DNA of 64,000 nt from Lepisosteus oculatus (Eukaryota > Chordata > Actinopteri > Semionotiformes > Lepisosteidae), in assembly GCF_040954835.1 (NCBI RefSeq), contig NC_090706.1, forward strand, positions 29,273,148 to 29,337,147. Direction: 5' to 3'. Numbering within the stretch: position 1 is the stretch's first letter; every line of letters begins with the position of its first letter. The notes under the pieces are model-generated. The model was not told the origin of the DNA. It worked only from the letters and a program-made list of their open reading frames with translations, and searched no databases. Positions 32,601 to 43,334 of the stretch are shown here, piece by piece. The translations under genes were made by a program, and so were the position numbers.

Positions 32601-32910
32601 ATAGGACATTGAATGGACATCGGACATTTTATGAGGAGTTTATCCCATTGAGTGTGATCCTCATCTGTGAATCGACACCACACTTCAATGGCGTACAGGG
32701 CAATGGCTTGGATTTCACTCTCAAATATCCCCAGCCAGATTTTTATGGAGGGGTTTGATATTGCAGAGCCTCCTGCTAGTGACACAGAAATCCCTCAGTG
32801 CCTGCACTGCCAGGTCAAACCTCCCAGAGGGGTAGACTGTCAGTCTCAGGCTTGTGAAGTCCGGTGTGCTGAAGTGGTACCTGTTTCGCTGAGGCCTCGC
32901 CCTCACGCAG
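32590..32910 (-). pseudogene. Tx1/L1-like LINE ORF2 C-terminal remnant
   Basis: The minus strand encodes, with one frameshift, SGRFDLAVQALRDF, then SNPSIKIWLGIFESEIQAI and ALYAIEVWC, then QWDKLLIKCPMS. As I recall, fish Tx1/L1-like ORF2 proteins end with SG.F..AV..L..KA, IPIRIWLKIFDSVI.PI and ALYGSEVWGP...WDK.PIE.LH. Order and spacing agree. Only about 100 codons survive, so it is a dead fragment. Confidence 0.6.
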
Positions 32911-33474
32911 TGCTCTCGCCTGCCCTGTCAGACCCAAGCCGCGGAGCGCTGTCTCACAGGGAGGGGGTATTGATCTGCTCAGCTCGGGCAGTGAAGAGAT
33001 GGATGCCTGAAGAGGGATAGCTGACAGAAATCAAAGAGAATAAAAGAGCAGAGGAACACGGTTATGACTGTATTGATCTGTGCACCTCCAGGGATCTCCC
33101 TGCGGCGAGTCAACAAATTGAATAAATAACTATTTTGTTCTCCCCCCTTGGAAACAAGCCACGGCCTTTTCAATTTGCGGGCCCCAGCTCTACCTGCTAG
33201 AAAACGAGCCTGCTCTGCTCCTGCTGCTGCCTCTTTACGTGAGCACACACATGTCTCTCTTGCCTGGAAATTGACTTGTCAGTTTTTAACATAAACCTAA
33301 TCATCTCCCATGAATAGACAACAGTATTTCTGCAAACCTCAGGATCTTTCTCACCCCTTTTGAATAGAGGTCCTTGTCTAACAAGCTGCCTTATCGAAAC
33401 CTCTTGGCAGCTGGCTGGTGTTGTAAGAGCTTGTTGAGGTGCCTGTGGCAGCACACTTACATACTTACAGTACA
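32911..33474. other. Single-copy DNA
   Basis: No gene or repeat recognised. Confidence 0.4.
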
Positions 33475-33625
33475 TTCAGATTCACACTCACACACACTCA
33501 AGCCCTCATAAACACACTTATATTCTCACAATCAGATTCACACTCACACACACTCAAGCCCTCGTAAACACACTTACACACTCACAGATTCACACTCACA
33601 CACACTCAAGCCCTTATAAGCACTT
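33475..33625. repeat. 52-56 bp CA-rich minisatellite, about 3 copies
   Basis: The unit is CAGATTCACACTCACACACA followed by CTCAAGCCCTCATAAACAC. Three copies with small length differences. Confidence 0.9.
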
Positions 33626-34006
33626 CATGGTTTCCAGGGATCTCATTCTGTTGTTTTTGGAATCCTAGGGAACTGATATAACATGGAATAGTTTGACACA
33701 TATTTTACATGCACATCAATGGCTGTTACCACGCAGCTTAATTGCAGATCTAATTTTCATTTAAGCAGCCAATCAACTGATCAATGCTCTTAATTGTTTA
33801 AAGCGGATCTTGACAGTGAGCGGTGAGCGCTGTGTCTCAGCACCTAACAAAGTCAGTGTGCAATGCAAAAATACATCCCAAACGTTACAGGTAAGAGACA
33901 TCATAGCTCGTCCCCAGATAAGGGATTAAGCTAAGCCGTCATCTTTCAGGAAAACATAACAGGCTGTGCTTAATTTGTACCAGAGGAGGCAACTCCTGAA
34001 CTCACA
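33626..34006. other. AT-rich single-copy DNA
   Basis: TTAATTG and GATCTAAT motifs; no gene recognised. Confidence 0.35.
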
Positions 34007-34180
34007 CATGTCATTTCCCAGTCTGACCTGATCGACTGTCAGCTTGTTCCTCAACTCGAACATGTGCTGTTCCTCCACACACCCACAGAGCTGAAGACCG
34101 GTCTGTGTACTGGAGCCCACAGATCTGTCAGCTCAGCGCAGACAGGCTGCAGTCTCAGTGGAAGATCAGCACAGACTGGT
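34007..34180 (-). repeat. Unidentified dispersed repeat, copy 1
   Basis: The minus strand matches 47948-48120 at close to 90% by hand alignment over about 170 bp, including CTGATCTTCCACTGAGACTG and GGGCTCCAGTACAC. It includes a frame reading GSSTQTGLQLCGCVEEQ. In copy 2 the same frame is GSSTLTGLQLCGCVEEQQ but soon ends, so coding is unproven. I do not recognise the family. Confidence 0.75.
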
Positions 34181-34739
34181 GCTTCTGCATCAAGAGAGAG
34201 GAAATCAATGAGTTAAAAGAGCAGCACAGGGCAGAATGACTGACGTTTTCCAGAGCAGTGTATTTATCTCGCTACATTGGAAATGCTTTAGTTCTCACCC
34301 CTGTACACCCGTTCTGTGCTTGTAGCTCTTTTTGTTCACTTGTCTTGTTTTGTAGTTGTTGTTTTTTTTTTTTTTTGTCACGCTAAAGGAGTCAGCTCCC
34401 TTTGTAGGAAACCCGAGGCTAGGAAATACCTCCAGCTGGGAGAGACACTTAGCAAAACAATACAAGACAACCTGTTATTATCGCAGCGCCTCATTACTTT
34501 TTAACAGGAGTAACACAACAGGCTGCAGCTCATGAATTCTTAAAGGCCGAGTCCCCCAGCCAGGCAGCAGGGAAGGAAGGGATGCCAAAAGCAACACGAG
34601 CAACAGCCTTTTTTCACGGCTTCAATCAGGCCTCTTTGTCACCCAGAACTGAGGCGATCCCCCAGCTAACGAACTCCGCTGTGGGGCTCAGCCTGAGAGC
34701 CGCCCCATCCCGAGAGGCAGGGCCACACCAGGAATTCAC
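34181..34739. other. Single-copy DNA
   Basis: A long T run at about 34358-34376. No gene recognised. Confidence 0.4.
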
Positions 34740-35265
34740 AGAATGGATAACCAGTAGCCATATCACCCTGCAGCTCTCAACTGGCTACCCACTGAAGCTC
34801 AGCAGGGTTGAGCTTGGTCAGTACCTGGATGGGAAAACTCCTGGGAAGCTAAGGTTGGTGCTGGAAGTGGTGTTAGTGGGACCAGCAGGGGGCGCCCACC
34901 CTGCGATCTGTGTGGGTCCTAATGCCCCGGATAGTGGCAGGGACACTATACTGTAGTGGGCGCCGTCTTTTGGATGACATGTTAAACCAAGGTCCTGACT
35001 CTCAGTAGTCATTAAAGATCCCCGAGCATTTCTCCATAAGAGCAGGGAGTTATCCCGGTGTCTGGGCCAAATTTCCCCCCTTGGCCTTTACAGTGGCCAC
35101 CAAATTGTCCCCATGTATGATTGCACTTGCCCTGTGATGGACTGGCGCCCCCTCCAGGGTGTACCCTGCCTTGCACTTGTTGCTTGCCGGGTAGGCTCCA
35201 GCTTCCCGCGACATCGTATGGTATAAAGCGCTTTGGCAAATGGCATGACGTGACAACGGGAATAG
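34740..35265 (+). mobile_element. Full-length 5S-rRNA-derived SINE
   Basis: The head (34754-34870) aligns with nearly all of vertebrate 5S rRNA: GCCATATCACCCTG, then AAGCTCAGCAGGGTTGAGC, then GTCAGTACCTGGATGGGA and CTCCTGGGAAG. This covers the box A, intermediate and box C positions of the 5S internal promoter. The body (CCAGCAGGGGGCGC, GGATGACATGTTAAACCAAG GTCCTGACT) is shared with the other members. The 3' part carries an L2-type tail, GTGATGGACTGGCGCCCC through TGCCGGGTAGGCTCC. Confidence 0.8.
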
Positions 35266-35734
35266 ACGTGCCCAGGAAAAGGAGGCTGTGTCTGTTCAAT
35301 CCTCAAACCATCCAGCAGTCCAGTCCTGTGGCACAACTGTTCCTCACTACATCCTTGCCTTGCCTGGACTTCAGTTCAATTGACATTTTACTTGACTATC
35401 AGTGACCCAATCGTGTGTAGTTGTCCATTAATGGGGTAATTAGTCTTTAATTGTTCAATTGATTCGAGAGGTTCCTGATTAAGGGATCATCTGAAGCCGG
35501 TGCTAACAAATAGAATGGCCAAGGGAATCAACCACAAAGGTCAAGTTCTCCCTCAGCCATGATTCTCCCCCAGGGTAATGACTGTTGTTCCTTATTGTGT
35601 TCATTACTCCTCCATTACTCTCTTGTTAAAACCAAAGAGCAATGGCTGCCCCAGCCTCTGCCTAGACACTGGGCTCGTCCCCAGATTGCTGTTCCCTTCA
35701 GCTTTTTCAAGTCTTGAGGGTAAGCTTCCCCCTC
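35266..35734. other. AT-rich single-copy DNA
   Basis: GGTAATTAGTCTTTAATTGT and similar AT-rich text, possibly MITE-derived. No gene recognised. Confidence 0.35.
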
Positions 35735-36098
35735 TGTACACAAAGGGGGGTGGGAGTGTGGAACAGGTCGGCCATGTTGTCGACCCCTGGCTTCTTTCAA
35801 GAAACAGCTTTAGATCAATTAGCTTCTTCAAACAGGTTGCTCTTTCTTTACACAAAGGGTGGTGGGAGTGTGGATGAAGTTGCCCAGCCATGTTGTTGAA
35901 GCCGATACCCTGCCATCTCTGGGGAAAACAGCCGGATAAAAATCCCCAGATCAGTTATCTTCTTAAAACTGAGAAAAGGGGACTCTTCTTTACACAGAGA
36001 GTGGCGGAGGTGTGGAACAGGCTACTCAGCCCCGTTGCTGAAGCCGCTGCCTTGCCTCTTGGAATAAGCGGCTGGATGAGATCCTGGGGTCAGTGAGC
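35735..36098 (+). mobile_element. CR1/L2-type LINE 3' ends, three in a row
   Basis: Three degraded copies of the GGTGGGAGTGTGGAACAAG segment (near 35747, 35860 and 36002), each followed by CTTTCAAGAAACAGC-like codons. Spacing is irregular and the junctions differ from the CCAGTCAGGACAGGAGGC junction, so this locus arose separately or decayed further. Confidence 0.65.
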
Positions 36099-38989
36099 TT
36101 CTCACCAGCCAACGGGCCGTGTGTGCTGAGCGGCTGCTCTCGCCCCAGACCGCTCTGATGTTCCTCTGGGAATGGCGCTCGGTTGCCCTTCGCTGCTGCT
36201 CCGGGCACTGCAGCCCAGTCTTCGCAGACGGCTTGACCAGGCCAGGGGTCGCCCCCAGCTGCGCCCCTGCCCCCGGCAGACGGGCGATCCCCCCGATCTC
36301 ACCCAGGGGTGCCGCGGAAGTGGGGGGGGGGTTGCCGTTTTCGACACCCCGGCCTTACAGGCAGCAGCCTGAGACCAATAAGCGTGCATTTAAATTTGAA
36401 AAAAAGCCACTGTGCTTTTTTTTTTTTGGGGGGGGGGGACTGTAAACCCGGAGCACAGTCAGATCTCATCTGCGCTGGAAAGCGGGGCGCCGGGGCTGCG
36501 AAAACAAAACTGGGGTGAGCAGAGGGAGGGGAGGCATCAGCGCTATGAGTCATAAAACGATCTTGCCTGGCGGCACACCTGAGCTATTTAGTTTGGAAAT
36601 AAAGATCAAAGCCATCAACAGCCCTAATGTATGCAGTGTGTAACACAGCCTGCAGCTCAGCGATCTGAAGTGATTTGTCTTTCTGAGCACACATTAAGAG
36701 ACGAGGAGAAGGAACTGCTTCAGTAGGCTGCGGCTCGATTCGAAGAATCTCTCTCTCTCTCTCTCCCTCTCTCGCTCTCAGGGCCTGATCTCCTTAATTA
36801 TTCATCCCTGCCTGCCTGTGTCCTAACATTTCAGGTTCAAATAGCTCATTAACACCAGAGGAAGGTGGTGCGTGGTCGCTGACAGACAAGAGCGCCCGTG
36901 ACTGAAGCTGGAGAAGCATTCCGGCGCGGAAGGGAAGGGACATGGGATTCCCAGCGGGTGGCACTGCGGGGGTGTCCAGGTGCAGGTGCCCGGCGGCCCC
37001 TCGCGCCCCAGAGCGAGCACCCCAGCCCCGGGCCGAGCTCGGGGAACCTGCGAGCCAGGGATTTCAACAAACTCTGCTGCAGCGTTCTTACGGTCCGGGT
37101 CGACTCTGTGCTTGGCGCTGATAACGGCTCCAAACTTTTTGTGGGTGCGATGGGGTCATAGGAAAGTTCCGGCGGCCCTACAGAAAGCAATCTGGCGCAC
37201 GCATTTGCCCCTGACCTGTCCACCTCGTTATGCACAAAGAGCTCCCCCCCTCCTCTGAAAAACCACCACTGAGCCCACGTGCCATGGAGGACTGCACCTT
37301 CCCAGCAGCCCCTGGTGCACGGTTACCGTGGTAACCCCAGGTCATCCCAACCAGCTCTAATCTCGGAACACCAGACTTGCGCCAGCAGGCTGGACCGAGC
37401 TCGGCCAGGCCAGGGGTACGAGTGGGTTATCCGTCTGGACCTTCTCTGCTGGTTTGTCCCCAAACTCACGTTCACTGCCCCCTGTGTGTTGCGCTCAAAC
37501 TCTCTCAGGCAGAAGGAGACAAACGCCAAAACAGGATCGTTTACACAATACACAGGCGGCATGCAGATGAAATCGCGGGTCCTCGCGTCTCCCTAAAGAT
37601 GGACTGAAGCGTCGCTCAGTAACGAGCTCGTGCCCATTAAGCGCAGGGGTCGGAGGTCACTGGGCCGCAGGAGCCGCTGGGCTCGCGCCCTCAGCGGCAG
37701 TTTTAATGTCTTCCTCCGAGCAGCGAGGCCATTAAAATAATCTCATTAATTAATTAACATAAAGGCAAACTGCAAAAGGCAGACATGTCTTCCGAGAGAA
37801 TTAGAAACGACGGATCCTGCGGCTCGGGAGCTGAAAGAGCCCCGCAGTCCTGTGTCGTTTCGCGCTAATGAGAAAAAGCGTTGTTTGTTCAGCATGCCTT
37901 GAGCATCACACGGGTAAAGCGCGCTTTGTGACCCCACGTGTGAGAAACCGAGGCTCACGGGGAAGTGAACTTTGCAGAACGCCAACACCGAGGGCAGATC
38001 AGACCTTTTCAACAGGATCAGCGTCCACTTTTCTTTTCGAAGCAACGCGTTTCCTTCGAAATTCTCTCTTGACGTTCACCTTGTCCTAGGTGGATTAGAA
38101 ATGCACGACATTGAGTTACTTCACGGCTTTATTAATTATTTCGCCACTGATAAGAAAACCTTATACTTTTCCTGAAGGAGTTGCAGCAAGACACAGGGCA
38201 TTAACTGTGAATCGATACCCAGATCTTGAAACGAAATTGGAAACGCGCTAGTTACCATAGCGTCGTTGTTATCCTTCAAAATGCGTGCTTCGTTATTCAT
38301 GTTAAACTGCTATCTTTTCCTTGCTCTGATCCGATATTGAAATATCTACACTTCAGTGGGGCTGCGGGGCTGAGTAATGAACTAATCTTATTTCTCTTCT
38401 TTTTCTTAAGAAAAGAGTTGAAGATATCGCTCCCTAATTAGATTATGATCAATGCTGCCTTTAATGTCATACAGAAAAAAAAATAAAACGCATTAAACTC
38501 CTCCGTCAGCTGTCGTTACAGGATTAAAATGGAAATGTGCTATCTTAATGCCTTAAATATCAAATGTGACTTGTAAACTACGCCGAAATGAAACCCCAAT
38601 AATTACCAAGCTATGCTTTGTTAACTCTATTTAGATAATGATGCCACTGCTGCTGTTGAGAAGAGTGGAGCTGCAGACCTTAATTATCATTAAATTCGTG
38701 TTTCACATACCTCGGCGACCTAAATATAGCAGCGCGCGCGCGCGCGCGAGCGCGAGGCTGTCAGGAGCGGAGAAATTCTCCCGCAGCGGGAAGGTGCGAA
38801 CCGCTACCGGCTGTGTGAAGGGATGTGTTGATTTTCAGCACTACATCTGTGTCCCCGGCGGAGAGATAGCCGCGCACTTTCAGGAACGCTTTACCACAGT
38901 AGTTAGTTGTCTCGTCCCCCATTCCTCTCACTGTGGTTCTCACTGTGGTACAGTCGGGGCTCCCTTAAATCTCCCCTTAATTCTGCCGC
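36099..38989. other. Long repeat-poor region, CpG-rich then AT-rich
   Basis: 36110-36520 and 36900-37720 are CpG-rich, with G10 and T12G11 runs at 36321 and 36416. 37725-38720 is AT-rich and repeat-free with several TAATTA, TTAATTAAT and ATTATTTCG motifs. A (GC)n run at 38732-38750 closes it. No exon is recognised. Absence of repeats and clustered TAATTA sites would fit regulatory DNA. Confidence 0.4.
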
Positions 38990-39400
38990 TTGCTGAAGCA
39001 GTTTCTCTCTCCTCCCCTGATCTGTGTGTCGTGGGGCTGCAGGTGGACTGAACCCCACTCTGGTCTTGTACAGTTTCTCTCTCCTCCCCTGATCTGTGTG
39101 TCGTGGGGCTGCAGGTGGACTGAACCCCACTCTGGTCTTGTACAGTTTCTCTCTCCTCCCCTGATCTGTGTGTCGTGGGGCTGCAGGAGGACTGAACCCC
39201 ACTCTGGTCTTGTACAGTTTCTCTCTCCTTCCCTGATCTGTGTGTCGTGGGGCTGCAGGAGGACTGAACCCCACTCTGGTCTTGTACAGTTTCTCTCTCC
39301 TCCCCTGATCTGTGTGTCGTGGCACTGCAGGAGGACTGAACCCCACTCTGGGTCCCTGGGTTCCAGTGGGTCCCCTCCTCTGTGTGAAGCTCTTGGGGAC
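38990..39400 (+). mobile_element. 5S-SINE-VNTR, 5'-truncated copy with five VNTR units
   Basis: There is no 5S head or upper body. The copy starts directly in the 72-bp VNTR (39000-39352) and continues into the tail, CAGTGGGTCCCCTCCTCTGT GTGAAG. Orientation is opposite to the 2.6, 13.4 and 41.2 kb copies. Confidence 0.6.
39000..39352. repeat. 72-bp VNTR, 5 copies
   Basis: Five units of TTTCTCTCTCCTCCCCTGAT CTGTGTGTCGTGGGGCTGCA with minor variants (GTGGACTG versus GAGGACTG; TCCTTCCCTG once). A 323-codon minus frame passing through it (38940-39911) contains five QSGVQS(S/T)CSPTTHRSGE repeats and is judged an artefact. Confidence 0.95.
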
Positions 39401-40011
39401 CCCTGGGAAAGGGCAGTGCTGTGTAGAGGAAAGGGGCTGTTGTTATAAAGAACTGACCTGCAGTGAGTTCTGCAGTGGGAGCAGCAGTGAAGGGTGGAGG
39501 GGGGCCTCTGTAGGGTTTAGCACAGCAGGGTCCAGTCCTGCTCCTGGGGGGGTCAGTGTGTCTCGGCAGGTTTTTAGTTCTCCGGATTGCTGGAAGCAGC
39601 TGTTTGAATTGGTCCTGATGAGCCAACCATGTGCTGATGGAGGCCATTAAGAGCAGATCTGGACTGAATTCCCACCAGACGCAGGACTGGACGGGCCTGT
39701 CTGAGCCCAGTGCTACCCTCGTTTTTAAGGTCAGACCGGGAGGAAGCAGGATTGAGAAAATGCTCTGCCCACGAGCTCCTGCGAATGGCTCTCCAGAGGT
39801 CACGTCAGCGGCTTCGCAGGCGAAGAACAGGTCCTGCCGCTCCCCCACCTGTCCTTGTGTGTTGGGTTCACCACCCCTGGCACCAGGGCAACACGACCGC
39901 CACACTGCCACTTTCCAACACAGCCCTGAGCCGAGAAGCCACCAGGCGTCTGGAACTCAGGAATCCCACAGACTCGCGCAACAGAGTCATGGTTAGAAGT
40001 AAACATCATGC
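39401..40011. other. Single-copy DNA
   Basis: No supported gene; overlapping frames on both strands only. Confidence 0.4.
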
Positions 40012-40285
40012 GTGCACACACACACACACACGCACGCACACAAACGCAAATGCACACACGTGATCACGTGCACACGCACGCACACACATATGCACGCACA
40101 CAGGAGGCACACACAGACACAAACGAATGCACACAAGTGTGCGCACACACCTACACGCACAAATGCACATGCCTGCACACACATATGCACACACACCGGA
40201 TGCACACACGTGCACGCACTGACACAAACAAATGTGCACACTCATGGACACACTCATGCAGGCGTACCTTCGCACAAGCATGCTT
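40012..40285. repeat. CA/GCA-rich simple repeat
   Basis: ACACACGCACGCACACAAAC-type sequence with interspersed TGCACAC, mostly alternating purine-pyrimidine. Confidence 0.9.
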
Positions 40286-40599
40286 GTGCACGCCTTCCAC
40301 TTAAGCGCAGGAAATTCTCTTCTGCGTCTTTAAAGTTTCATGGAGAGAGCCTCAGGGAGGACCGCTGGACAGGAGCCAGGACCGTTCTGCTCGGCCGAGT
40401 GGAAAAGCCGATCTTCTTACCTCAGCAGCTTCAGAGGCAGCATCGCAGGAGAAGGACATCTGTGTGCAGGCAGGGAGGACGGCTCCTCGGACCACGAATC
40501 TGCTCCGCGCGCCCAGCTCGCTCACCGCCGCGGGCTCAGGCAGTGTCGCAGGCCACCTCTGCGGTCAGCAGGTCACTGCCGAGAGCAGAATATTCCGCC
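40286..40599. other. Single-copy CpG-rich DNA
   Basis: CpG-rich from 40440 to 40600. No recognised protein. Confidence 0.35.
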
Positions 40600-40760
40600 T
40601 GTCCTGCCCGCTCGATTTGTTAGCAGTTAACTGATCCAGGTATCTCACCCCACTGTTTCCTGAAGGAAGCCAAAGAATCGGCTTCAACAACAGGGCTGGG
40701 CGGCTTGTCCCACACTCCCACCACTCTTTGTGTAAAGATGTGCCTCCTGTGGGTTGTCGG
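40600..40760 (-). mobile_element. CR1/L2-type LINE 3' end
   Basis: Minus strand: AAAGAGTGGTGGGAGTGTGG, then AGCCGCCCAGCCCTGTTGTT and GAAGCCGATTC, with the terminal ATCAGTTAACTGCTAACAA. Single copy of the terminal segment. Confidence 0.68.
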
Positions 40761-41169
40761 AGTGTGGAGTATGAACAAGATAAGAGTAGGGACAGCTGCA
40801 CCTGGCTGCCCAGTGTCTTCCCTTTAATAATGAGATACTGTGAGGTGAAGTTCAACATTTTGGAACCCCTTCCCACCCCCAAGATCCATCGATACCACGT
40901 GTACAACTTGTTTCTGGGGTGTGTGTATGTGTGGGAGGAGCGTCATTGTGAGAGTCCCTCCCTCTACATCTCCACGCCTCGTGCGCCGGCAACGAGCGTC
41001 GCGGTTCGTTTGGAATGTCTCGGCGACTCCGTCATCACAAAGACCAATGGGTCCTACGTCCGTCTCGGCAGCACGATCCCCCGGCCCCCTCTCGATCCTG
41101 AGCTGCGCTGTGTGGCTGCTCTTACAGCAGCTGTTCCTCACTTCCTGTCGGCCCCGTCATCTCCAGGGA
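40761..41169. other. Single-copy DNA
   Basis: No recognised gene or repeat; 85-187 codon frames overlap without known homology. Confidence 0.35.
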
Positions 41170-41440
41170 TGTCGTTAACACAGAAGAGAGAAACTGGACA
41201 AGACCAGAGTGGGGTTCAGTCCTCCTGCAGCCCCACGACACACAGATCAGGGGAGAAGAGAGAAACTGTACGAGACCAAAGTGGAATTTAGAAAATTCTG
41301 GTCCAGATGAAAGAGCACCACCTACTGGTCTAGGAATGTCACATCCAGCAGCAGCCAGGTCTTCCGCAGAGGTCTCCCATCCCCATAGTGACCAGGCCCA
41401 GCCTGGCCGAGCTGCATATGTGTTCATTTGGTGACTCCTT
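41170..41440 (-). mobile_element. 5S-SINE-VNTR copy with 5S-like head
   Basis: On the minus strand the head (about 41435-41360) includes GGGATGGGAGACCTCTGCGG, the 5S phrase GGATGGGAGACCGCCTGGG with changes, and GGCCTGGTCACTAT before it. The body has AGTAGGTGGTGCTC. About 1.6 units of the 72-bp VNTR (41175-41290) follow. Together with the 2.6 kb copy this links the VNTR to the 5S head. Confidence 0.6.
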
Positions 41441-42929
41441 CACGGTCTAGTGTCAGAGACACCCACCTCGGCCCAGTTTCTACTGCACTGTGACCACCTG
41501 CTCAGAGGTGGGCGTCCCCTGAGCGGAGCTGGGAATTGGGTCGGGCTCTACCCGAACATCAGACGCCCTCCCGAGTTCTGATGCGATCCCAGAGAAGGGC
41601 GGAACGACAGCCGGGGGTCTGACCTCCCGATCGGAGCCCAGATGGGATTGCAAAAGCTCAAAGAAGCAAATCCAACCAGAGGAAGTGTGGGAGAAGCTTT
41701 TCTCTTCCACAGCTCAGTCACCACTCCCAGGACTGATGGGGACCTTAAAACACCCCCTCCTGCCCCCCCTCCCCCTGCATGAAAGAGGGACCCAGCCGGG
41801 GGCTGTGAGCAGGACGTCAGGCGGGCAGATGGAGGGGGTGTGTGAGATATGCTGCCAAGTGCAAATAACTGGAGGAGGTGTTTCCTTAACCTCACAAAAA
41901 TTGTTCCGAAGAATCACAACGGTGTGGTACACAACGGGCCGGGAAGGGTATACTCCCTCCCTGCTTAAACCCAACCTGTGCAGTCAGTACAGGTCTTCAG
42001 TCCTTTCACAGTCCTCCTTAAATGAGAAAACCAGCAGTGTCACTCAAACTAATTGAAAGGTGTAAGTAGGAATCTTACGAGCATTATGTTTCTCAGAAGC
42101 TATATATAGAGGCTCCCTTCTAAACTGCAAACCTCCACAAGTGCAGCAATTAACAGCCAATTAAGTGAATCATTCTTCCATTTCTTAAGCAGCACCCAAA
42201 GAGAGAGAATGTGCAGCACTGCGCAGCGCGGTGAGATCACAGGCGCTAATTGAGCACTTAAAGAGGAGATCAGATACTGTTAATTACACTGTGAGGTGAA
42301 CCTCCATTCACAGGGGGGTCAGAGACGCCTGGGGCCACTCAGCTTGTGGCAGTGATGTAGGGATGGCCAGCCTGGTTCTGGAGAATCGGACCTGGGTCCA
42401 GTACAGTCTGACCCGGGTCCTAAAGAACCAGACCTGGGTCTTGCACAGTCTTCCGTAGGGCCTGGAGGATTGAACCTGTGTTCTGAAGAGCTGGACCTAG
42501 ACAATGGGACCCAGGTCCTATAGTGCCCGCTGTGGGTCTAGGTTCTGGGGATTCTAAGTCCATCCAGACACATCTGGGTCTTTAGGTCTCAGGTCCAGTT
42601 CTTCACTTGGCAGGAAACTGAAGTTCTGATGAAGCTTCTTCCATTCCTGCAGCTCTGAATCAGAATTGTTCCTGATCTCATTTCCTGAATTTTTATACAT
42701 GCTAATCCAGCCCCTCACTGTATTTCTGCCTCTGCGCACTGCCCCCTGGGCGATCTTGTCTCTTAGGGGAGTCAAGCCAAATCTCACTGAGTGGAACCGA
42801 AACACTCCATCAACATCCTCAAGTGTGTTTGTTTCTTGTGAAAAGGCTTTTGTGATGTTGATCAAAATAATTTTCCAGTGTGTGCTGTATTTTCTATGGA
42901 AATGTTGAAATATGGAAAATACAGCACAC
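41441..42929. other. Single-copy DNA with a degenerate GGACCTGGGTC patch
   Basis: At 42370-42560 phrases such as GACCTGGGTCC and GAACCAGACCTGGG recur irregularly. No gene is recognised; a 138-codon minus frame (42554-42970) has no known relative. Confidence 0.4.
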
Positions 42930-43228
42930 TGGTGTTTGTGTACATCAGCCTGTGTGTTTGTGTGTGACATTTAGTCTGTCAGTGCTTGAGTATGTTAGTG
43001 CGTGTGTGTGTCAGCCTGGGAGTTTTTGTGTCAGTGTATTTGTTAATGTGCGTCAGCTTTTGAGTTTGCGTGTGTGTGAGTTTGTGTGTGTCAGTGTGTC
43101 TAACAGGTGAGTGTAAATGTGTGAGTGTCAGTGTGTGTGACAGGTGAGTGTCGGTGTGTGTGTGTGTGAGACAGGTGAGTGTCAGTGTGTGTGTCAGTGT
43201 GAGTGTCAGTGTGTCAGCGTGTGTGAGT
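42930..43228. repeat. TGTGTGTCAGTGTG-rich repeat
   Basis: Degenerate GT repeat with regular TCAGT insertions and a local GACAGGTGAGTGTCAG unit at 43138-43190. Confidence 0.85.
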
Positions 43229-43334
43229 CTGAATGGTCAGTGGTGAACTCTATGCTTTCTCCCCTGTGCCTCACGCTCTCCTGGGTGGAAAATTACACCT
43301 GAGAGGCAGGACTGAAACAAGTGATTCCACAGAG

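Noticed and set aside
33926..34120. 64-codon minus frame as a small gene
   Set aside because: It lies in a dispersed repeat whose second copy breaks the frame; recorded as a repeat instead.
34754..34870. A functional 5S rRNA gene
   Set aside because: Too diverged from 5S rRNA, and it continues directly into a SINE body shared with other copies, so it is a SINE head.
36416..36440. T12G11 junction as an integration or vector scar
   Set aside because: Homopolymer runs of this size occur several times in the window and may be ordinary or a sequencing artefact; no vector sequence is adjacent.
38940..39911. 323-codon minus-strand frame with five 24-residue repeats
   Set aside because: The repeats are the 72-bp SINE VNTR, which occurs at five loci; the flanking part of the frame has no recognisable domain.
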